NCBI RefSeq assembly: GCF_018860705.1
Contig: NZ_JAHKQA010000004.1
Location: 182,512-246,511 of the forward strand
DNA from: Citreicella sp. C3M06
GTDB lineage: Bacteria; Pseudomonadota; Alphaproteobacteria; Rhodobacterales; Rhodobacteraceae
Direction: 5' to 3'
Length of the DNA: 64,000 nucleotides
This document shows positions 17,064 to 25,414 of this stretch, one piece after another; within the stretch, counting starts at the first letter, position 1, and every line of letters begins with the position of its first letter. The notes below the pieces were generated by a model. It was given only the letters and a program-made list of their open reading frames with translations. It was not told where the DNA came from and searched no databases. A program made the position numbers and the translations under genes.

Positions 17064-17858
17064 CTACAATCCGAACCGGGCCCAGGCGGCGCGCTCGTCG
17101 AGCGCGCTCAGGGCGTCTTCGGCAATCTGAAGTCCGAGCATCGGGAGCAGCCGCCGCTTCTGCTCTAGGCGGCGAAAGCGCACCTTGTCGCCGAAGGTCT
17201 CTTTCATGACGGGCACAAGGTGGCCGACGCGATCGGCAAGCCCCACATCCACCGCCGATTGTCCGATCCAGACCTCACCGGTGAACAGCGCCGGTTCTTC
17301 GGCCAGCTTGTCGCTGCGCCGGCTGCGCACCTGTGCCTTGAAGGTCTCGTGCAGATGCCCCAGCAAACGGTTCAGCCGGGCCACGTCCTCGGGGCGCTCG
17401 GGGCGGAACGGATCCAGCATGGATTTCGATTCTCCGGCGGTGTGCACGCGCCGTTCGAACCCTTGCCGCGCAAGGAACTCCTGCGCGCCGAACCCCGCGG
17501 AGATCACCCCGATCGAGCCAATGATCGAACTGGGATCGACGATGATCTCATCGGCGGCGGATGCGATCCAATAGCCACCGGATGCGGCCACGTCCTCGGT
17601 GAAGGCATAGACCGGCACGCCGGTTTCCTCGGCAAGCCGCCGGATGCGCGCGCCGATCAGCGAGCTTTGCACCGGAGAGCCGCCGGGCGAGTTGATCTCA
17701 AGAGCAACGGCAACAGGCTTCCCCTTGCGGAATGCCCGCTCCAGCAGGGCCCGCAGCGAGGCATCGGACAATGCGCGAGCCGATGTCCCGATCGTGCCCT
17801 GAAGACGGACAACAGCAACAACGGGCCTGCGCTTGCGAAGACGGTTCCAGAGTTTCAT
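17064..17858 (-). CDS. S49-family peptidase (SohB/SppA-like)
   Basis: A 264-residue serine protease related to signal peptide peptidase. The strand-turn INSPGGSP, the catalytic Ser in DVAASGGYWIASAAD near residue 112, and the Lys general base in AGESKSMLDPFRPE near residue 164 make the Ser-Lys dyad. It is short, a single S49 domain, and lacks an obvious long N-terminal membrane anchor. It probably clears signal peptides or membrane-associated protein fragments. It is the first gene of the run with the zinc-ribbon protein and Ca/Na antiporter. Confidence 0.92.
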   Translation of the reverse strand: MKLWNRLRKRRPVVAVVRLQGTIGTSARALSDASLRALLERAFRKGKPVAVALEINSPGGSPVQSSLIGARIRRLAEETGVPVYAFTEDVAASGGYWIASAADEIIVDPSSIIGSIGVISAGFGAQEFLARQGFERRVHTAGESKSMLDPFRPERPEDVARLNRLLGHLHETFKAQVRSRRSDKLAEEPALFTGEVWIGQSAVDVGLADRVGHLVPVMKETFGDKVRFRRLEQKRRLLPMLGLQIAEDALSALDERAAWARFGL

Positions 17859-18070
17859 CTGTTGCGATGTAGAGACCGCTCATCAGGGAAACAAGGCACC
17901 GGGGCAAAGATGCTCGCCGCAAGTGCCTTTCGGGTGGCCAAGGCGCATCGGTTGCTTGCCTTGTCCGCAGCATCGCGGCACAATGAGAGCCGGGCAAGGC
18001 GATGGCGTCGCCAGCTTCATGCAGCCCGAAACCCATCCTGAACGCCGGGATCTTGCTTTGCCACAGCGGC

Positions 18071-18088
18071 AGGGTCGGATCCGACCCT
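18071..18088. promoter_or_regulatory. Perfect 18-bp palindrome upstream of creatinase
   Basis: AGGGTCGGATCCGACCCT is its own reverse complement without spacer. It ends 26 bases before the creatinase ATG and just before the AGGAGG ribosome site (about 18101-18106). Candidate operator for a repressor of creatine catabolism, or an RNA hairpin; no regulator gene is adjacent. Confidence 0.5.
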
Positions 18089-18113
18089 CCGCGCCGATGA
18101 AGGAGGGCCAGCG

Positions 18114-19316
18114 ATGGACCGACCGGCATTTTACCGCTTCCACCAAGGCGACCGCGTGTTGCCGTTTACCCCCGAAGAATATGATGCCCGCCTCGCCGGG
18201 TTGCGTGCGATCATGGCCGAGGCCGGGATCGACGCCTGCGTGCTCAGCTCGATGCACAACATCGCGTATTACTCGGGCTTTCTCTATTGCAGCTTTGGCC
18301 GGCCCTATGCCCTGGTGGTAACCAAGGCCGACAGCGTGACGATATCTGCGGGGATCGACGCGGCGCAGCCATGGCGGCGCAGCCATGGCGACAACATCAC
18401 CTATACAGACTGGGCGCGAAACAACTACTGGCGCGCGATCCTGTCGGTGACCGGGCCCGGCAAGGTGATCGGCTACGAGGCCGATCACGCGACGCTGAGC
18501 CAGAAGGCGTTGCTGGACAGCTTCCTTGCGCCGTCGCGAACCGAAGATGTGGCCGCCGCGACCATGCGCCAGCGGATGCACAAGTCTGCGGCCGAGATCG
18601 CCCTGATCCGCCACGGCGCACAGGTTGCCGACATCGGCGGCTATGCCATCCGCGATGCGATCCGGGTCGGTGCACGCGAGATCGACGTAGCGATGGCCGG
18701 GCGCAATGCGATGGAACTGGAGATCGCCAAACGCTTCCCCGATGCGGAATACCGCGACACATGGGTCTGGTTCCAGTCGGGCATCAACACCGACGGGGCG
18801 CACAACCCGGTGACGGCGCGGGCGCTGGAGCGCGGCGACATCCTGTCGCTGAACTGCTTCCCGATGATCTCGGGCTATTACACGGCGCTGGAGCGCACCT
18901 TGTTCGTGGGCGAGGTCGATGATGCCTCGCGACGGATCTGGGAGGCCAATGTGGCGGCGCATGAATTCGGCATGTCGCTGCTGAAGCCGGGGGCGTCTTG
19001 CGCCGAGGTGACCGAGCAGATCAATAGTTTCTTCGCAGAGCGGGATCTGCTGCAATATCGGACCTTCGGCTATGGTCACAGCTTCGGTGTGCTGTCGCAT
19101 TATTATGGCCGCGAAGCTGGGCTCGAGCTGCGCGAAGACATCGACACGGTGCTTGAGCCCGGCATGGTGATCTCGATGGAGCCGATGCTCACCTTGCCAG
19201 AAGGGGCGCCAGGAGCGGGTGGCTACCGCGAGCACGACATCCTAGTACTCACTGACAGCGGCAACGAGAACATCACGGCCTACCCCTATGGCCCGGCGTT
19301 CAACATCGTCGGATAG
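18114..19316 (+). CDS. Creatinase (creatine amidinohydrolase)
   Basis: A 400-residue member of the M24 (pita-bread) fold, the usual creatinase length of about 400. Long stretches match what I remember of Pseudomonas creatinase: FLYCSFGRPYALVVT, TWVWFQSGINTDGAHNPVT, LSLNCFPMISGYYTALERTL, FGYGHSFGVLSHYYGREAGL and EPGMVISMEPM. The catalytic His of creatinase lies in the GYGHSFG block. M24 metallopeptidase ligands are replaced as in true creatinases, so it should split creatine to sarcosine and urea without metal. An AGGAGG site lies 7 bases upstream. The expected sarcosine oxidase/dehydrogenase and creatininase genes are not in the window. Confidence 0.93.
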   Translation: MDRPAFYRFHQGDRVLPFTPEEYDARLAGLRAIMAEAGIDACVLSSMHNIAYYSGFLYCSFGRPYALVVTKADSVTISAGIDAAQPWRRSHGDNITYTDWARNNYWRAILSVTGPGKVIGYEADHATLSQKALLDSFLAPSRTEDVAAATMRQRMHKSAAEIALIRHGAQVADIGGYAIRDAIRVGAREIDVAMAGRNAMELEIAKRFPDAEYRDTWVWFQSGINTDGAHNPVTARALERGDILSLNCFPMISGYYTALERTLFVGEVDDASRRIWEANVAAHEFGMSLLKPGASCAEVTEQINSFFAERDLLQYRTFGYGHSFGVLSHYYGREAGLELREDIDTVLEPGMVISMEPMLTLPEGAPGAGGYREHDILVLTDSGNENITAYPYGPAFNIVG

Positions 19317-19322
19317 GGCAGA

Positions 19323-19434
19323 GGGGGCACTGCCCCCGCCTCCTGACGGAGACTCCCCCGGGATACTTGGGGCCAGAAGAAACCCGGGCGCGGCGCCCCT
19401 GCTTCTTCTGGCCCTAAATATCCCCGCCGGAGGC
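19323..19434 (+). repeat. Composite palindromic repeat, copy B
   Basis: Hairpin GGGGGC-ACT-GCCCCC (19323-19337) comes first, then arm CCCGGGATACTT-N2-GGCCAGAAGAA, core GGGCGCGGCGCCC and inverted arm TTCTTCTGGCC-N2-AAATATCCC, ending in CGCCGGAGGC. It starts 7 bases after the creatinase stop and lies before the aminotransferase gene. Same order as copy C; opposite orientation to copies A and D. Confidence 0.85.
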
Positions 19435-19527
19435 ATCCAGCATCCGGGCCGGGCGCGGCATGGCAAGGGATGGACCTTCGGCGACGACAAGCATACCGTT
19501 GGCGTGCATATACCGGAGTACGCCCCC

Positions 19528-20391
19528 ATGTCCGCAGGATCGAGGATTCGCACCTATTTCGAAGGCACCTGGCACGAGGGTGACCTTGCGGTCATGAAGG
19601 CCGCCGATCACGGCATGTGGCAGGGCAGCTCGGTTTTCGATGGCGCTCGTTTCGTGGACGGGCTGGCGCCGGATCTCTATCTGCATTGTGCGCGGGTGAA
19701 TCGCTCGGCCGAGGCGTTGATGCTCAGGCCCACCATCGCGCCCAAGGATATGGTGCAGATCGTCTGGGAAGGGCTGTCGGCCTTTCCGAAAGACGCGGCC
19801 GTCTACATTCGCCCGATGTATTGGGCCATCCATGGCGACGAGACGGTGCTGGTGCCGTCGAAGGAGGCGACCGGCTTTGCGATCTCGCTAGAAGAGATTC
19901 CGATGGCTTCCCCCGAGGCCACGCAGACGCTGGGCAAGACCAGCTTCCGGCGCCCGGTGCTGTCGGATGCCGTCTGCAATGCCAAGGCAGGATGTCTTTA
20001 TCCCAACAATGGGCGGATGCTGGTCGAAACCCGTGCGCGAGGCTTTTCCAACGCGCTTGTGACCGATGCCATGGGCAATGTCGCCGAAAGTGCCACCGCC
20101 AACGTCTTCATGGCCAAGGACGGCGAACTGTTCACCCCCATCGCCAATGGTACCTTTCTGTCGGGCATCACCCGCGCCCGTCACATCTCCAATTTTCGGG
20201 CCGATGGTGTGACGGTCCATGAGTGCGTTCTGACCTACACCGATTTCGAAACGGCGGACGAGGTGTTCCTGTCGGGCAATCTCAACAAGGTGACCCCGGT
20301 GACAGGGTTCGAGGACACCACCTATCAGGTGGGCCCGTTGACCCGGCGCGCCCGCGAAATGTACTGGGACTGGGCGCATAGTACGGTCTGA
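19528..20391 (+). CDS. ilvE: Class IV branched-chain amino-acid aminotransferase
   Basis: The start ATG at 19528 has a GGAG site at about 19515; a longer in-frame reading would run through repeat copy B and is rejected. The 287-residue fold-type IV PLP enzyme has the catalytic Lys in VCNAKAGCLYPNN near residue 155, the phosphate-binding Arg region LVETRARGF, the ANVFMAKDG strand and SGITRAR. It would transfer the amino group between glutamate and 2-oxo acids of Leu, Ile and Val. Roseobacters often have several IlvE-like paralogues, so a role in another amino-acid pathway is possible. Confidence 0.85.
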   Translation: MSAGSRIRTYFEGTWHEGDLAVMKAADHGMWQGSSVFDGARFVDGLAPDLYLHCARVNRSAEALMLRPTIAPKDMVQIVWEGLSAFPKDAAVYIRPMYWAIHGDETVLVPSKEATGFAISLEEIPMASPEATQTLGKTSFRRPVLSDAVCNAKAGCLYPNNGRMLVETRARGFSNALVTDAMGNVAESATANVFMAKDGELFTPIANGTFLSGITRARHISNFRADGVTVHECVLTYTDFETADEVFLSGNLNKVTPVTGFEDTTYQVGPLTRRAREMYWDWAHSTV

Positions 20392-20462
20392 GCCCACGTG
20401 CTGCCCTGCCCATTGCGCCGCCCCCGCCGCTGCGACATGATCCCGCCGAAAGGGAGAGTCCG

Positions 20463-20918
20463 ATGCGCAAGTTCCTCGTGATCCTCGACGACAGCCGGGA
20501 ATGCCTCAATGCCATGCGCTTTGCCGCGATGCGGGCGCAGAACACCTCTGGCGGGGTGATCATCCTGTCGATCATTCCGCCGGACGAGTTCAACCACTGG
20601 ATCGGTGTCGGCGACATCATGCGCGAAGAGACCCGCGAGCGCATTCACGCGCATTACGAGGTGTTCGCCAAATGGATGCGTGACCGGCATGGCGTCGACC
20701 CCGAGCTGGTGATCCGCGAGGGGGATGTGGTGACCGAGATCCTCGATCAGGTGACGCAGGACAAGGCGATCGGCGTGCTGGTGCTTGGGGCTGCCTCGGG
20801 CAAGAAGGGGCCGGGGCCGCTGGTCAGCCAGATGACCCGGTCTTCGGGCAGCCTGCCGATTCCGGTAACCATCGTTCCGGGCGATATGTCCAAGGAGCGG
20901 CTGGAGATGATCACCTGA
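20463..20918 (+). CDS. Universal stress protein (UspA family)
   Basis: A 151-residue cytoplasmic protein with one Usp domain: LVILDDSRECLNAMRFAA at the start and the nucleotide-binding end GAASGKKGPGPLVSQM plus SLPIPVTIVPG. The glycine spacing departs from the classical G-x2-G-x9-G(S/T), so ATP binding is not certain. A GGGAGAG site lies before the ATG. It precedes the iron-related nfu gene but has about 90 bases with a promoter in between, so it is a separate unit. Confidence 0.88.
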   Translation: MRKFLVILDDSRECLNAMRFAAMRAQNTSGGVIILSIIPPDEFNHWIGVGDIMREETRERIHAHYEVFAKWMRDRHGVDPELVIREGDVVTEILDQVTQDKAIGVLVLGAASGKKGPGPLVSQMTRSSGSLPIPVTIVPGDMSKERLEMIT

Positions 20919-20933
20919 GGTTTTCGCGCAAAG

Positions 20934-20950
20934 TTTAGAACCGTTCCAAA
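20934..20950. promoter_or_regulatory. Irr-type iron control element (ICE) before the Nfu gene
   Basis: TTTAGAA-CCG-TTCCAAA, one mismatch from the inverted repeat TTTAGAA-N3-TTCTAAA that the heme-responsive Fur-family regulator Irr binds in alphaproteobacteria. It lies just upstream of a -35 box TTGACC at 20953-20958, a position fitting activation or partial blocking. Control of an Fe-S cluster gene by Irr makes biological sense. Confidence 0.6.
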
Positions 20951-20952
20951 CC

Positions 20953-20983
20953 TTGACCTGTGCGCCCGGCAGGCGCATATATG
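20953..20983 (+). promoter_or_regulatory. Likely promoter of nfu-tsaB-rimI
   Basis: TTGACC (20953-20958) and CATATA (20976-20981, 17-base spacer), or TATATG at 20978, about 30 bases before the Nfu start at 21012. The ICE-like site abuts its upstream side. Confidence 0.5.
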
Positions 20984-21011
20984 GTGTGCCCCCGCAAAAG
21001 GTACCCCTACG

Positions 21012-21572
21012 ATGTTCATTCAGACCGAATCGACCCCGAACCCCGCGACGCTGAAGTTCCTGCCCGGCCAGACCGTGCTTGGGGCTGGCACTGCGGATTT
21101 CCCCAGCGCCGAGGGTGCCGAGGTGTCTCCGCTGGCGCATCGCCTGTTCGGCGTGACCGGCGTGACCGGCGTGTTCCTTGGCTCGGAATTCGTTACCGTG
21201 ACGAAAGACGAAGCTGCCGACTGGGATCATGTCAAACCCGCCGTGCTGGGCGCGATCATGGAACATTTCCAGTCGGGCGATCCGGTGATGAAGGGCGAGG
21301 GTGGCGCGTCTGGTCATGCGGCTTTCGATGGCGAAGATGCTGAAATCGTGACTCAGATTAAAGAGTTGCTCGACACGCGCGTGCGCCCGGCAGTGGCACA
21401 GGATGGCGGCGACATCACCTTCCACGGCTTCGATCGGGGCGTGGTCTACCTGCATATGCAGGGGGCCTGCGCGGGCTGCCCGTCGTCGACGCTGACGCTG
21501 AAGATGGGCATCGAGAACTTGCTGCGCCATTACATCCCGGAGGTGTCCGAGGTGCGCCCGGTCGCGGTTTGA
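21012..21572 (+). CDS. NifU-family Fe-S cluster scaffold (Nfu type)
   Basis: A 186-residue protein with the N-terminal Nfu_N domain (MFIQTESTPNPATLKFLPG, typical of mitochondrial NFU1 and alphaproteobacterial homologues) and the C-terminal NifU domain with the cluster-binding CAGCPSS at about residues 154-160. It would carry a [4Fe-4S] cluster between two subunits and deliver it to target enzymes. It heads a three-gene unit with tsaB (4 bases between) and rimI. The ICE-like element upstream suggests iron or heme control by Irr. Confidence 0.93.
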   Translation: MFIQTESTPNPATLKFLPGQTVLGAGTADFPSAEGAEVSPLAHRLFGVTGVTGVFLGSEFVTVTKDEAADWDHVKPAVLGAIMEHFQSGDPVMKGEGGASGHAAFDGEDAEIVTQIKELLDTRVRPAVAQDGGDITFHGFDRGVVYLHMQGACAGCPSSTLTLKMGIENLLRHYIPEVSEVRPVAV

Positions 21573-21576
21573 TCCA

Positions 21577-22134
21577 GTGACCCTAACCCTTGGGTTCGAC
21601 AGCTCGGCCGCGCACTGCGCGGCCGCTTTGCTGAAAGACGGCGTCGTGATCGCGCGCCATTCCGAAGACATGTCGCGCGGTCAGGCCGAACGGCTGATGC
21701 CGATGCTCGAAGAGCTGCTGGCGGCGCAGGGCGTCGGCTGGCCCGACCTGACCCGGATCGGCGTTGGCACCGGGCCGGGAAATTTCACCGGCATCCGCAT
21801 CGCTGTTGCGGCGGCGCGCGGGCTGGCGCTGTCGCTGGGGATTCCGGCGCTTGGCGTCACCACCTTCGAGGCGATCCGCATGGATGCGCAGGGGGCGGCG
21901 GCGGTGCCCGCGCCGCAAGGGCTTTACCATGTCGAAGGGCAGGTGGGGCAGATCCGCACCGTGGCGATGGAAACGCTGAACGGCGCGACCTTGCCGCCCG
22001 AACCAGCAGAGCTTGCGGTCCGCATCGCCCGGCTGGCGTCGGTCAAGGTCCCCGGCGCCCGCCCTGCGCCGCTGTATCTGCGCCCGGCCGATGCGGCGCC
22101 GGCCCGCGACGCACCGCCGACGATTCTGACGTGA
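21577..22134 (+). CDS. tsaB: tRNA threonylcarbamoyladenosine biosynthesis protein TsaB
   Basis: It starts with a GTG at 21577. The 185-residue product has the ASKHA-like N-terminus LGFDSSAAHCAAAL and the TsaB signature IGVGTGPGNFTGIRIAVAAARGLAL. TsaB is an inactive TsaD paralogue that forms the TsaBDE complex making t6A37 in ANN-decoding tRNAs. At 185 residues it is shorter than the E. coli protein (about 230), the difference lying in the C-terminal lobe, as is common in alphaproteobacteria. It overlaps rimI by the GTGA at 22131, so the two are translationally coupled. Confidence 0.9.
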   Translation: MTLTLGFDSSAAHCAAALLKDGVVIARHSEDMSRGQAERLMPMLEELLAAQGVGWPDLTRIGVGTGPGNFTGIRIAVAAARGLALSLGIPALGVTTFEAIRMDAQGAAAVPAPQGLYHVEGQVGQIRTVAMETLNGATLPPEPAELAVRIARLASVKVPGARPAPLYLRPADAAPARDAPPTILT

Positions 22135-22544
22135 CGGCGGCAGAGCTGGCGGCGATCAGCGCCCGCGCCTACATCTACATGCACCCCTGGGCCGAGGCCG
22201 ATTTTGCCGCCAGCCTCGCTCATCCGACGAGCGTGTTGGCCTGCGGGGGCGGGGCGTTTGTGCTGGGTCGGGTGATCGTGGACGAGGCCGAGATCCTTGC
22301 GCTTGCCACCGACCCCGCGCAGCAGCGCGCCGGGCAGGGGCGCGCCGTACTTGCGGCTTTTGAGGCGCAGGCGCGACAGCGCGGCGCGGTTCAGGTGTTT
22401 CTCGAGGTGGCGGCGTCGAATGCGCCGGCCTGTGCCTTCTATCTGGCGCAGGGCTATGCGCAGACCGGACGCCGCCGCGATTACTACGCAAAGCCGGGCG
22501 GAGGGCGGACCGATGCCCTGCTCATGTCGAAGGCGTTGACCTGA
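22131..22544 (+). CDS. rimI: Ribosomal protein S18-alanine N-acetyltransferase-like GNAT
   Basis: A 137-residue GNAT acetyltransferase starting at the GTG that overlaps the tsaB stop. The acetyl-CoA site is ILALATDPAQQRAGQGRAVLAAF (loop Q-x2-A/G-x-G/A), followed by VFLEVAASNAPACAFYLAQGY, which is the RimI-type FLEVRxSN-x2-AxxxY pattern. The tsaB-rimI order is widely conserved. RimI acetylates the N-terminus of S18; related enzymes act on other proteins. Confidence 0.85.
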   Translation: MTAAELAAISARAYIYMHPWAEADFAASLAHPTSVLACGGGAFVLGRVIVDEAEILALATDPAQQRAGQGRAVLAAFEAQARQRGAVQVFLEVAASNAPACAFYLAQGYAQTGRRRDYYAKPGGGRTDALLMSKALT

Positions 22545-22594
22545 CGTCCATCACGTGTGCGGAAAGACCCGGCGTCAGCCGTGAAAGAAAGCGG

Positions 22595-22623
22595 TTGACC
22601 CGTCCCGGTGCCAAAGCTTTGAT
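22595..22623 (+). promoter_or_regulatory. Probable promoter of the BMP transporter operon
   Basis: TTGACC (22595-22600) and TTTGAT (22618-22623) are 17 bases apart. The 10-bp palindrome CAAAGCTTTG (22612-22621) overlaps the -10 box and could be an operator. The gene start is 73 bases downstream. Confidence 0.4.
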
Positions 22624-22695
22624 CGGGCACGATCTGCATGGATCAGGAAAAGAGCAGGGCGCGCGACCGCCCGCCACCACACCTGGGAGCACGAC

Positions 22696-23700
22696 ATGAG
22701 TCTTTTCAACAAGTTTCTCGGCGCCAGCGCCGCGCTGGCCCTGACGGCGGGTGCCGCGCTGGCCGACCCGGCGCTGATTTACGACCTCGGCGGTAAGTTC
22801 GACAAATCGTTCAACGAGGCCGCCTTCATGGGGGCCGAGGCCTTTGCCGAGGCAACCGGGGGCAGCTACAAGGACATCGAACTTCAGTCCGAAGCGCAGC
22901 GCGAACAGGCCCTGCGCCGCTTTGCCGAGGCCGGGTTCAACCCCGTCGTGACCACCGGCTTCTCGATGTCCTCGCCGATCGCGTCGGTCGCGGCGGATTA
23001 TCCCGACACCAAGTTCGTCACCATCGACGGCTATGTCGATCCGGCCGAACATCCCAACGTGCTCTCCGTGCTGTTTGCCGAGCATCAGGGATCGTACCTT
23101 GTGGGCATGATGGCGGCGATGGCGTCGGAAACGGGCACGGTCGGTTTCATCGGCGGCATGGATATCCCGCTGATCCGCAAGTTCGCCTGCGGCTACGCGC
23201 AGGGCGCGCTGGCGGTCAATCCCGACGCCAAGGTCATCAGCAACATGACCGGCACCACCCCCGCCGCGTGGAACGACCCGGTGAAAGGATCGGAGTTGGC
23301 CAAGGCGCAGATCGGTCAGGGCGCCGACGTGATCTATGCCGCTGCCGGGGGCACTGGGCTTGGCGTGCTGCAGACCGCCGCCGACGAGGACATCCTGTCG
23401 ATCGGCGTCGACAGCAACCAGAACCATCTTTATCCCGGCAAGGTGCTGACCTCGATGCTCAAGCGCGTCGATGTCGCCGTCAACGATGCGATGACGCAGG
23501 GCGCCGATCTGCAAACCGGCGTCATGATGCTCAGCCTTGCCGAAAATGGCGTTGGCTATGCGCTGGATGACAACAACGCGCCGCTGGTATCGGGCGAGAT
23601 GAAGGCCGCTGTCGATGCGGCGCGCGAACAGATCATCGCGGGCGAGATCGTGGTTCACGACTATTCCTCGGATGACAGCTGCCCGGCGCTGAGCTTCTGA
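22696..23700 (+). CDS. BMP-family ABC transporter substrate-binding protein
   Basis: A 334-residue periplasmic binding protein with a clear signal peptide (MSLFNKFLGASAALALTAGAALA) and no lipobox, so it is soluble. YDLGGKFDKSFNEAAFMGAE, near the mature N-terminus, is the ligand-site block of the basic membrane protein (Bmp/PnrA) family, and GVDSNQNHLYPGKVLTSMLKR is the second hallmark. Characterised family members bind purine nucleosides, so nucleoside import is the best guess. It heads an operon with an ATPase and two permeases; a terminator-like hairpin after it probably keeps the binding protein in excess. Confidence 0.92.
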   Translation: MSLFNKFLGASAALALTAGAALADPALIYDLGGKFDKSFNEAAFMGAEAFAEATGGSYKDIELQSEAQREQALRRFAEAGFNPVVTTGFSMSSPIASVAADYPDTKFVTIDGYVDPAEHPNVLSVLFAEHQGSYLVGMMAAMASETGTVGFIGGMDIPLIRKFACGYAQGALAVNPDAKVISNMTGTTPAAWNDPVKGSELAKAQIGQGADVIYAAAGGTGLGVLQTAADEDILSIGVDSNQNHLYPGKVLTSMLKRVDVAVNDAMTQGADLQTGVMMLSLAENGVGYALDDNNAPLVSGEMKAAVDAAREQIIAGEIVVHDYSSDDSCPALSF

Positions 23701-23713
23701 TCTTGTGATTACG

Positions 23714-23741
23714 AAGGGGGCCGTGTACGCGGCCTCCTTTT
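23714..23741 (+). terminator. Attenuating hairpin between binding protein and ATPase genes
   Basis: AAGGGGGCCG (23714-23723), loop TGTACG, CGGCCTCCTT (23730-23739), then TT. It has the form of a rho-independent terminator with a short T run. Partial read-through would give more binding protein than membrane subunits, common in ABC operons. Confidence 0.65.
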
Positions 23742-23765
23742 CCCTCTCCGACAGGCGTGTCCGAC

Positions 23766-25346
23766 ATGACCAAGGCCCCCTCTCAGGCCGCTGCCATCGA
23801 ACTGAAAGGCATCTCCAAGGCCTTCGGCCCGGTTCAGGCCAACAAGGATATCTCGATTCGCGTGATGCCCGGGACAATCCACGGCATCATCGGTGAAAAC
23901 GGCGCGGGAAAATCGACGCTGATGTCGATCCTGTATGGGTTTTACAAGGCCGACGCGGGCGAGGTGTTCATCTCGGGCCGCAAGACCGAGATCAATGGCA
24001 GCCAAGACGCCATCGCGGCGGGCATCGGCATGGTCTTCCAGCATTTCAAGCTGGTGCAGAATTTCACCGTTCTGGAAAACGTGATTCTCGGGGCCGAGGA
24101 TGGCCCGATGCTGCGCCCATCGCTGGCGCGGGCGCGCGGTGTGCTCAAGCAGCTGTCCCAGGATTACGAGATGAACGTCGATCCCGACCAGCTGATCGAA
24201 AACCTCAGCGTCGGGCATCAGCAGCGGGTCGAGATCCTCAAGGCGCTGTACCGGCAGGCGGATATCCTGATCCTTGACGAGCCGACCGGCGTGCTGACCC
24301 CGGCCGAGGCCGACCATTTGTTCCGCATCCTCGACGGGCTGCGGGCGCAGGGCAAGACCATCATCCTGATCACCCACAAGCTGCGCGAGATCATGGAAAT
24401 CACCGACACCGTCTCGGTGATGCGGCGCGGCGAGATGACAGCGACGGTCAAGACGGCAGAGACCTCGCCCGAACAGCTGGCCGAGCTGATGGTGGGCCGC
24501 AAGGTGTTGCTGCGCGTCGACAAGGCGCCCGCGAAAGCCGGCAAGCCGATCCTAGAGGTTCAGGATCTTCGCCATACCGACGCTCATGGCGTTGAGCGGC
24601 TCAAGGGCGTGTCGCTGACGGTGCGCGCGGGCGAGGTGCTGGGCATCGCCGGAGTGGCAGGCAACGGGCAATCGGAATTGCTCGAGGTGCTGGGCGGTTG
24701 TGCGCAGGCCACCGGCAGCGTCATGGTGAATGGCACGCCGCTGCCGCTGAGCGGCACAGGGTCGGACGGCGCGGCGCGGCGCGCAGCGGGCATCGCCCAT
24801 GTCCCCGAGGACCGCCAGACCGAAGGTCTGATCATGGCTTATGCCGCGTGGGAGAACATCGCGTTCGGCTATCACCGCGATCCGAAATACCAGACCGGGC
24901 CGCTGATGAACAACGCCGCCATCCGCTCCGAAGCCGAGGACAAGATGCTGCGCTACGATGTGCGCCCGCCACATCCGGGCCTTGCCGCGCGCAATTTCTC
25001 TGGCGGCAATCAGCAGAAGATCGTGCTTGCCCGCGAGATCGAACGCGACCCCGACGTTCTGCTGATCGGCCAGCCGACGCGGGGCGTGGATATCGGAGCG
25101 ATTGAATTCATTCACAAGGAAATCATCCGCCTGCGCGATGCTGGCAAGGCGATCTTGCTGGTGTCGGTTGAACTGGACGAGATATTCGCACTGTCCGACC
25201 GCATCGCGGTGATGTTCGACGGCGAGATTATGGGCGAGCGGCTTGCCTCGGAAACTGACCAGCGCGAACTGGGGCTGCTAATGGCAGGCGTGACCGAGCC
25301 GCGATCCCGCGATCCGCTGCCCGAGGCACGGGGGCAGCGCAGATGA
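23766..25346 (+). CDS. BMP/sugar-type ABC transporter ATPase (two ATP-binding domains)
   Basis: About 526 residues from the ATG at 23766; a GTG at 23757 is an alternative. Two nucleotide-binding domains are fused, as in ribose/nucleoside importers. The first is canonical: Walker A GENGAGKST near residue 45, signature LSVGHQQRVEILKAL, Walker B ILILDEPTGVLTP. The second is degenerate at Walker A (GVAGNGQSE) and has FSGGNQQKIVLAREI and LLIGQPTRGVDIGA, where the usual Glu after the Walker B Asp is absent. So only one site likely hydrolyses ATP. It works with the two permeases downstream at 25566 and 26657; repeat copy C lies in the gap. Confidence 0.93.
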   Translation: MTKAPSQAAAIELKGISKAFGPVQANKDISIRVMPGTIHGIIGENGAGKSTLMSILYGFYKADAGEVFISGRKTEINGSQDAIAAGIGMVFQHFKLVQNFTVLENVILGAEDGPMLRPSLARARGVLKQLSQDYEMNVDPDQLIENLSVGHQQRVEILKALYRQADILILDEPTGVLTPAEADHLFRILDGLRAQGKTIILITHKLREIMEITDTVSVMRRGEMTATVKTAETSPEQLAELMVGRKVLLRVDKAPAKAGKPILEVQDLRHTDAHGVERLKGVSLTVRAGEVLGIAGVAGNGQSELLEVLGGCAQATGSVMVNGTPLPLSGTGSDGAARRAAGIAHVPEDRQTEGLIMAYAAWENIAFGYHRDPKYQTGPLMNNAAIRSEAEDKMLRYDVRPPHPGLAARNFSGGNQQKIVLAREIERDPDVLLIGQPTRGVDIGAIEFIHKEIIRLRDAGKAILLVSVELDEIFALSDRIAVMFDGEIMGERLASETDQRELGLLMAGVTEPRSRDPLPEARGQRR

Positions 25347-25414
25347 CCGCCTATTTTTCCCGGCCCCGCTCCGGCACGGCAACCCCGCTCGCCGCGCGCC
25401 TGGCCGAGGCCGCA

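Noticed and set aside
19288..19527. An in-frame N-terminal extension of the aminotransferase through repeat copy B.
   Set aside because: It would translate a non-coding repeat; a proper start with GGAG exists at 19528.
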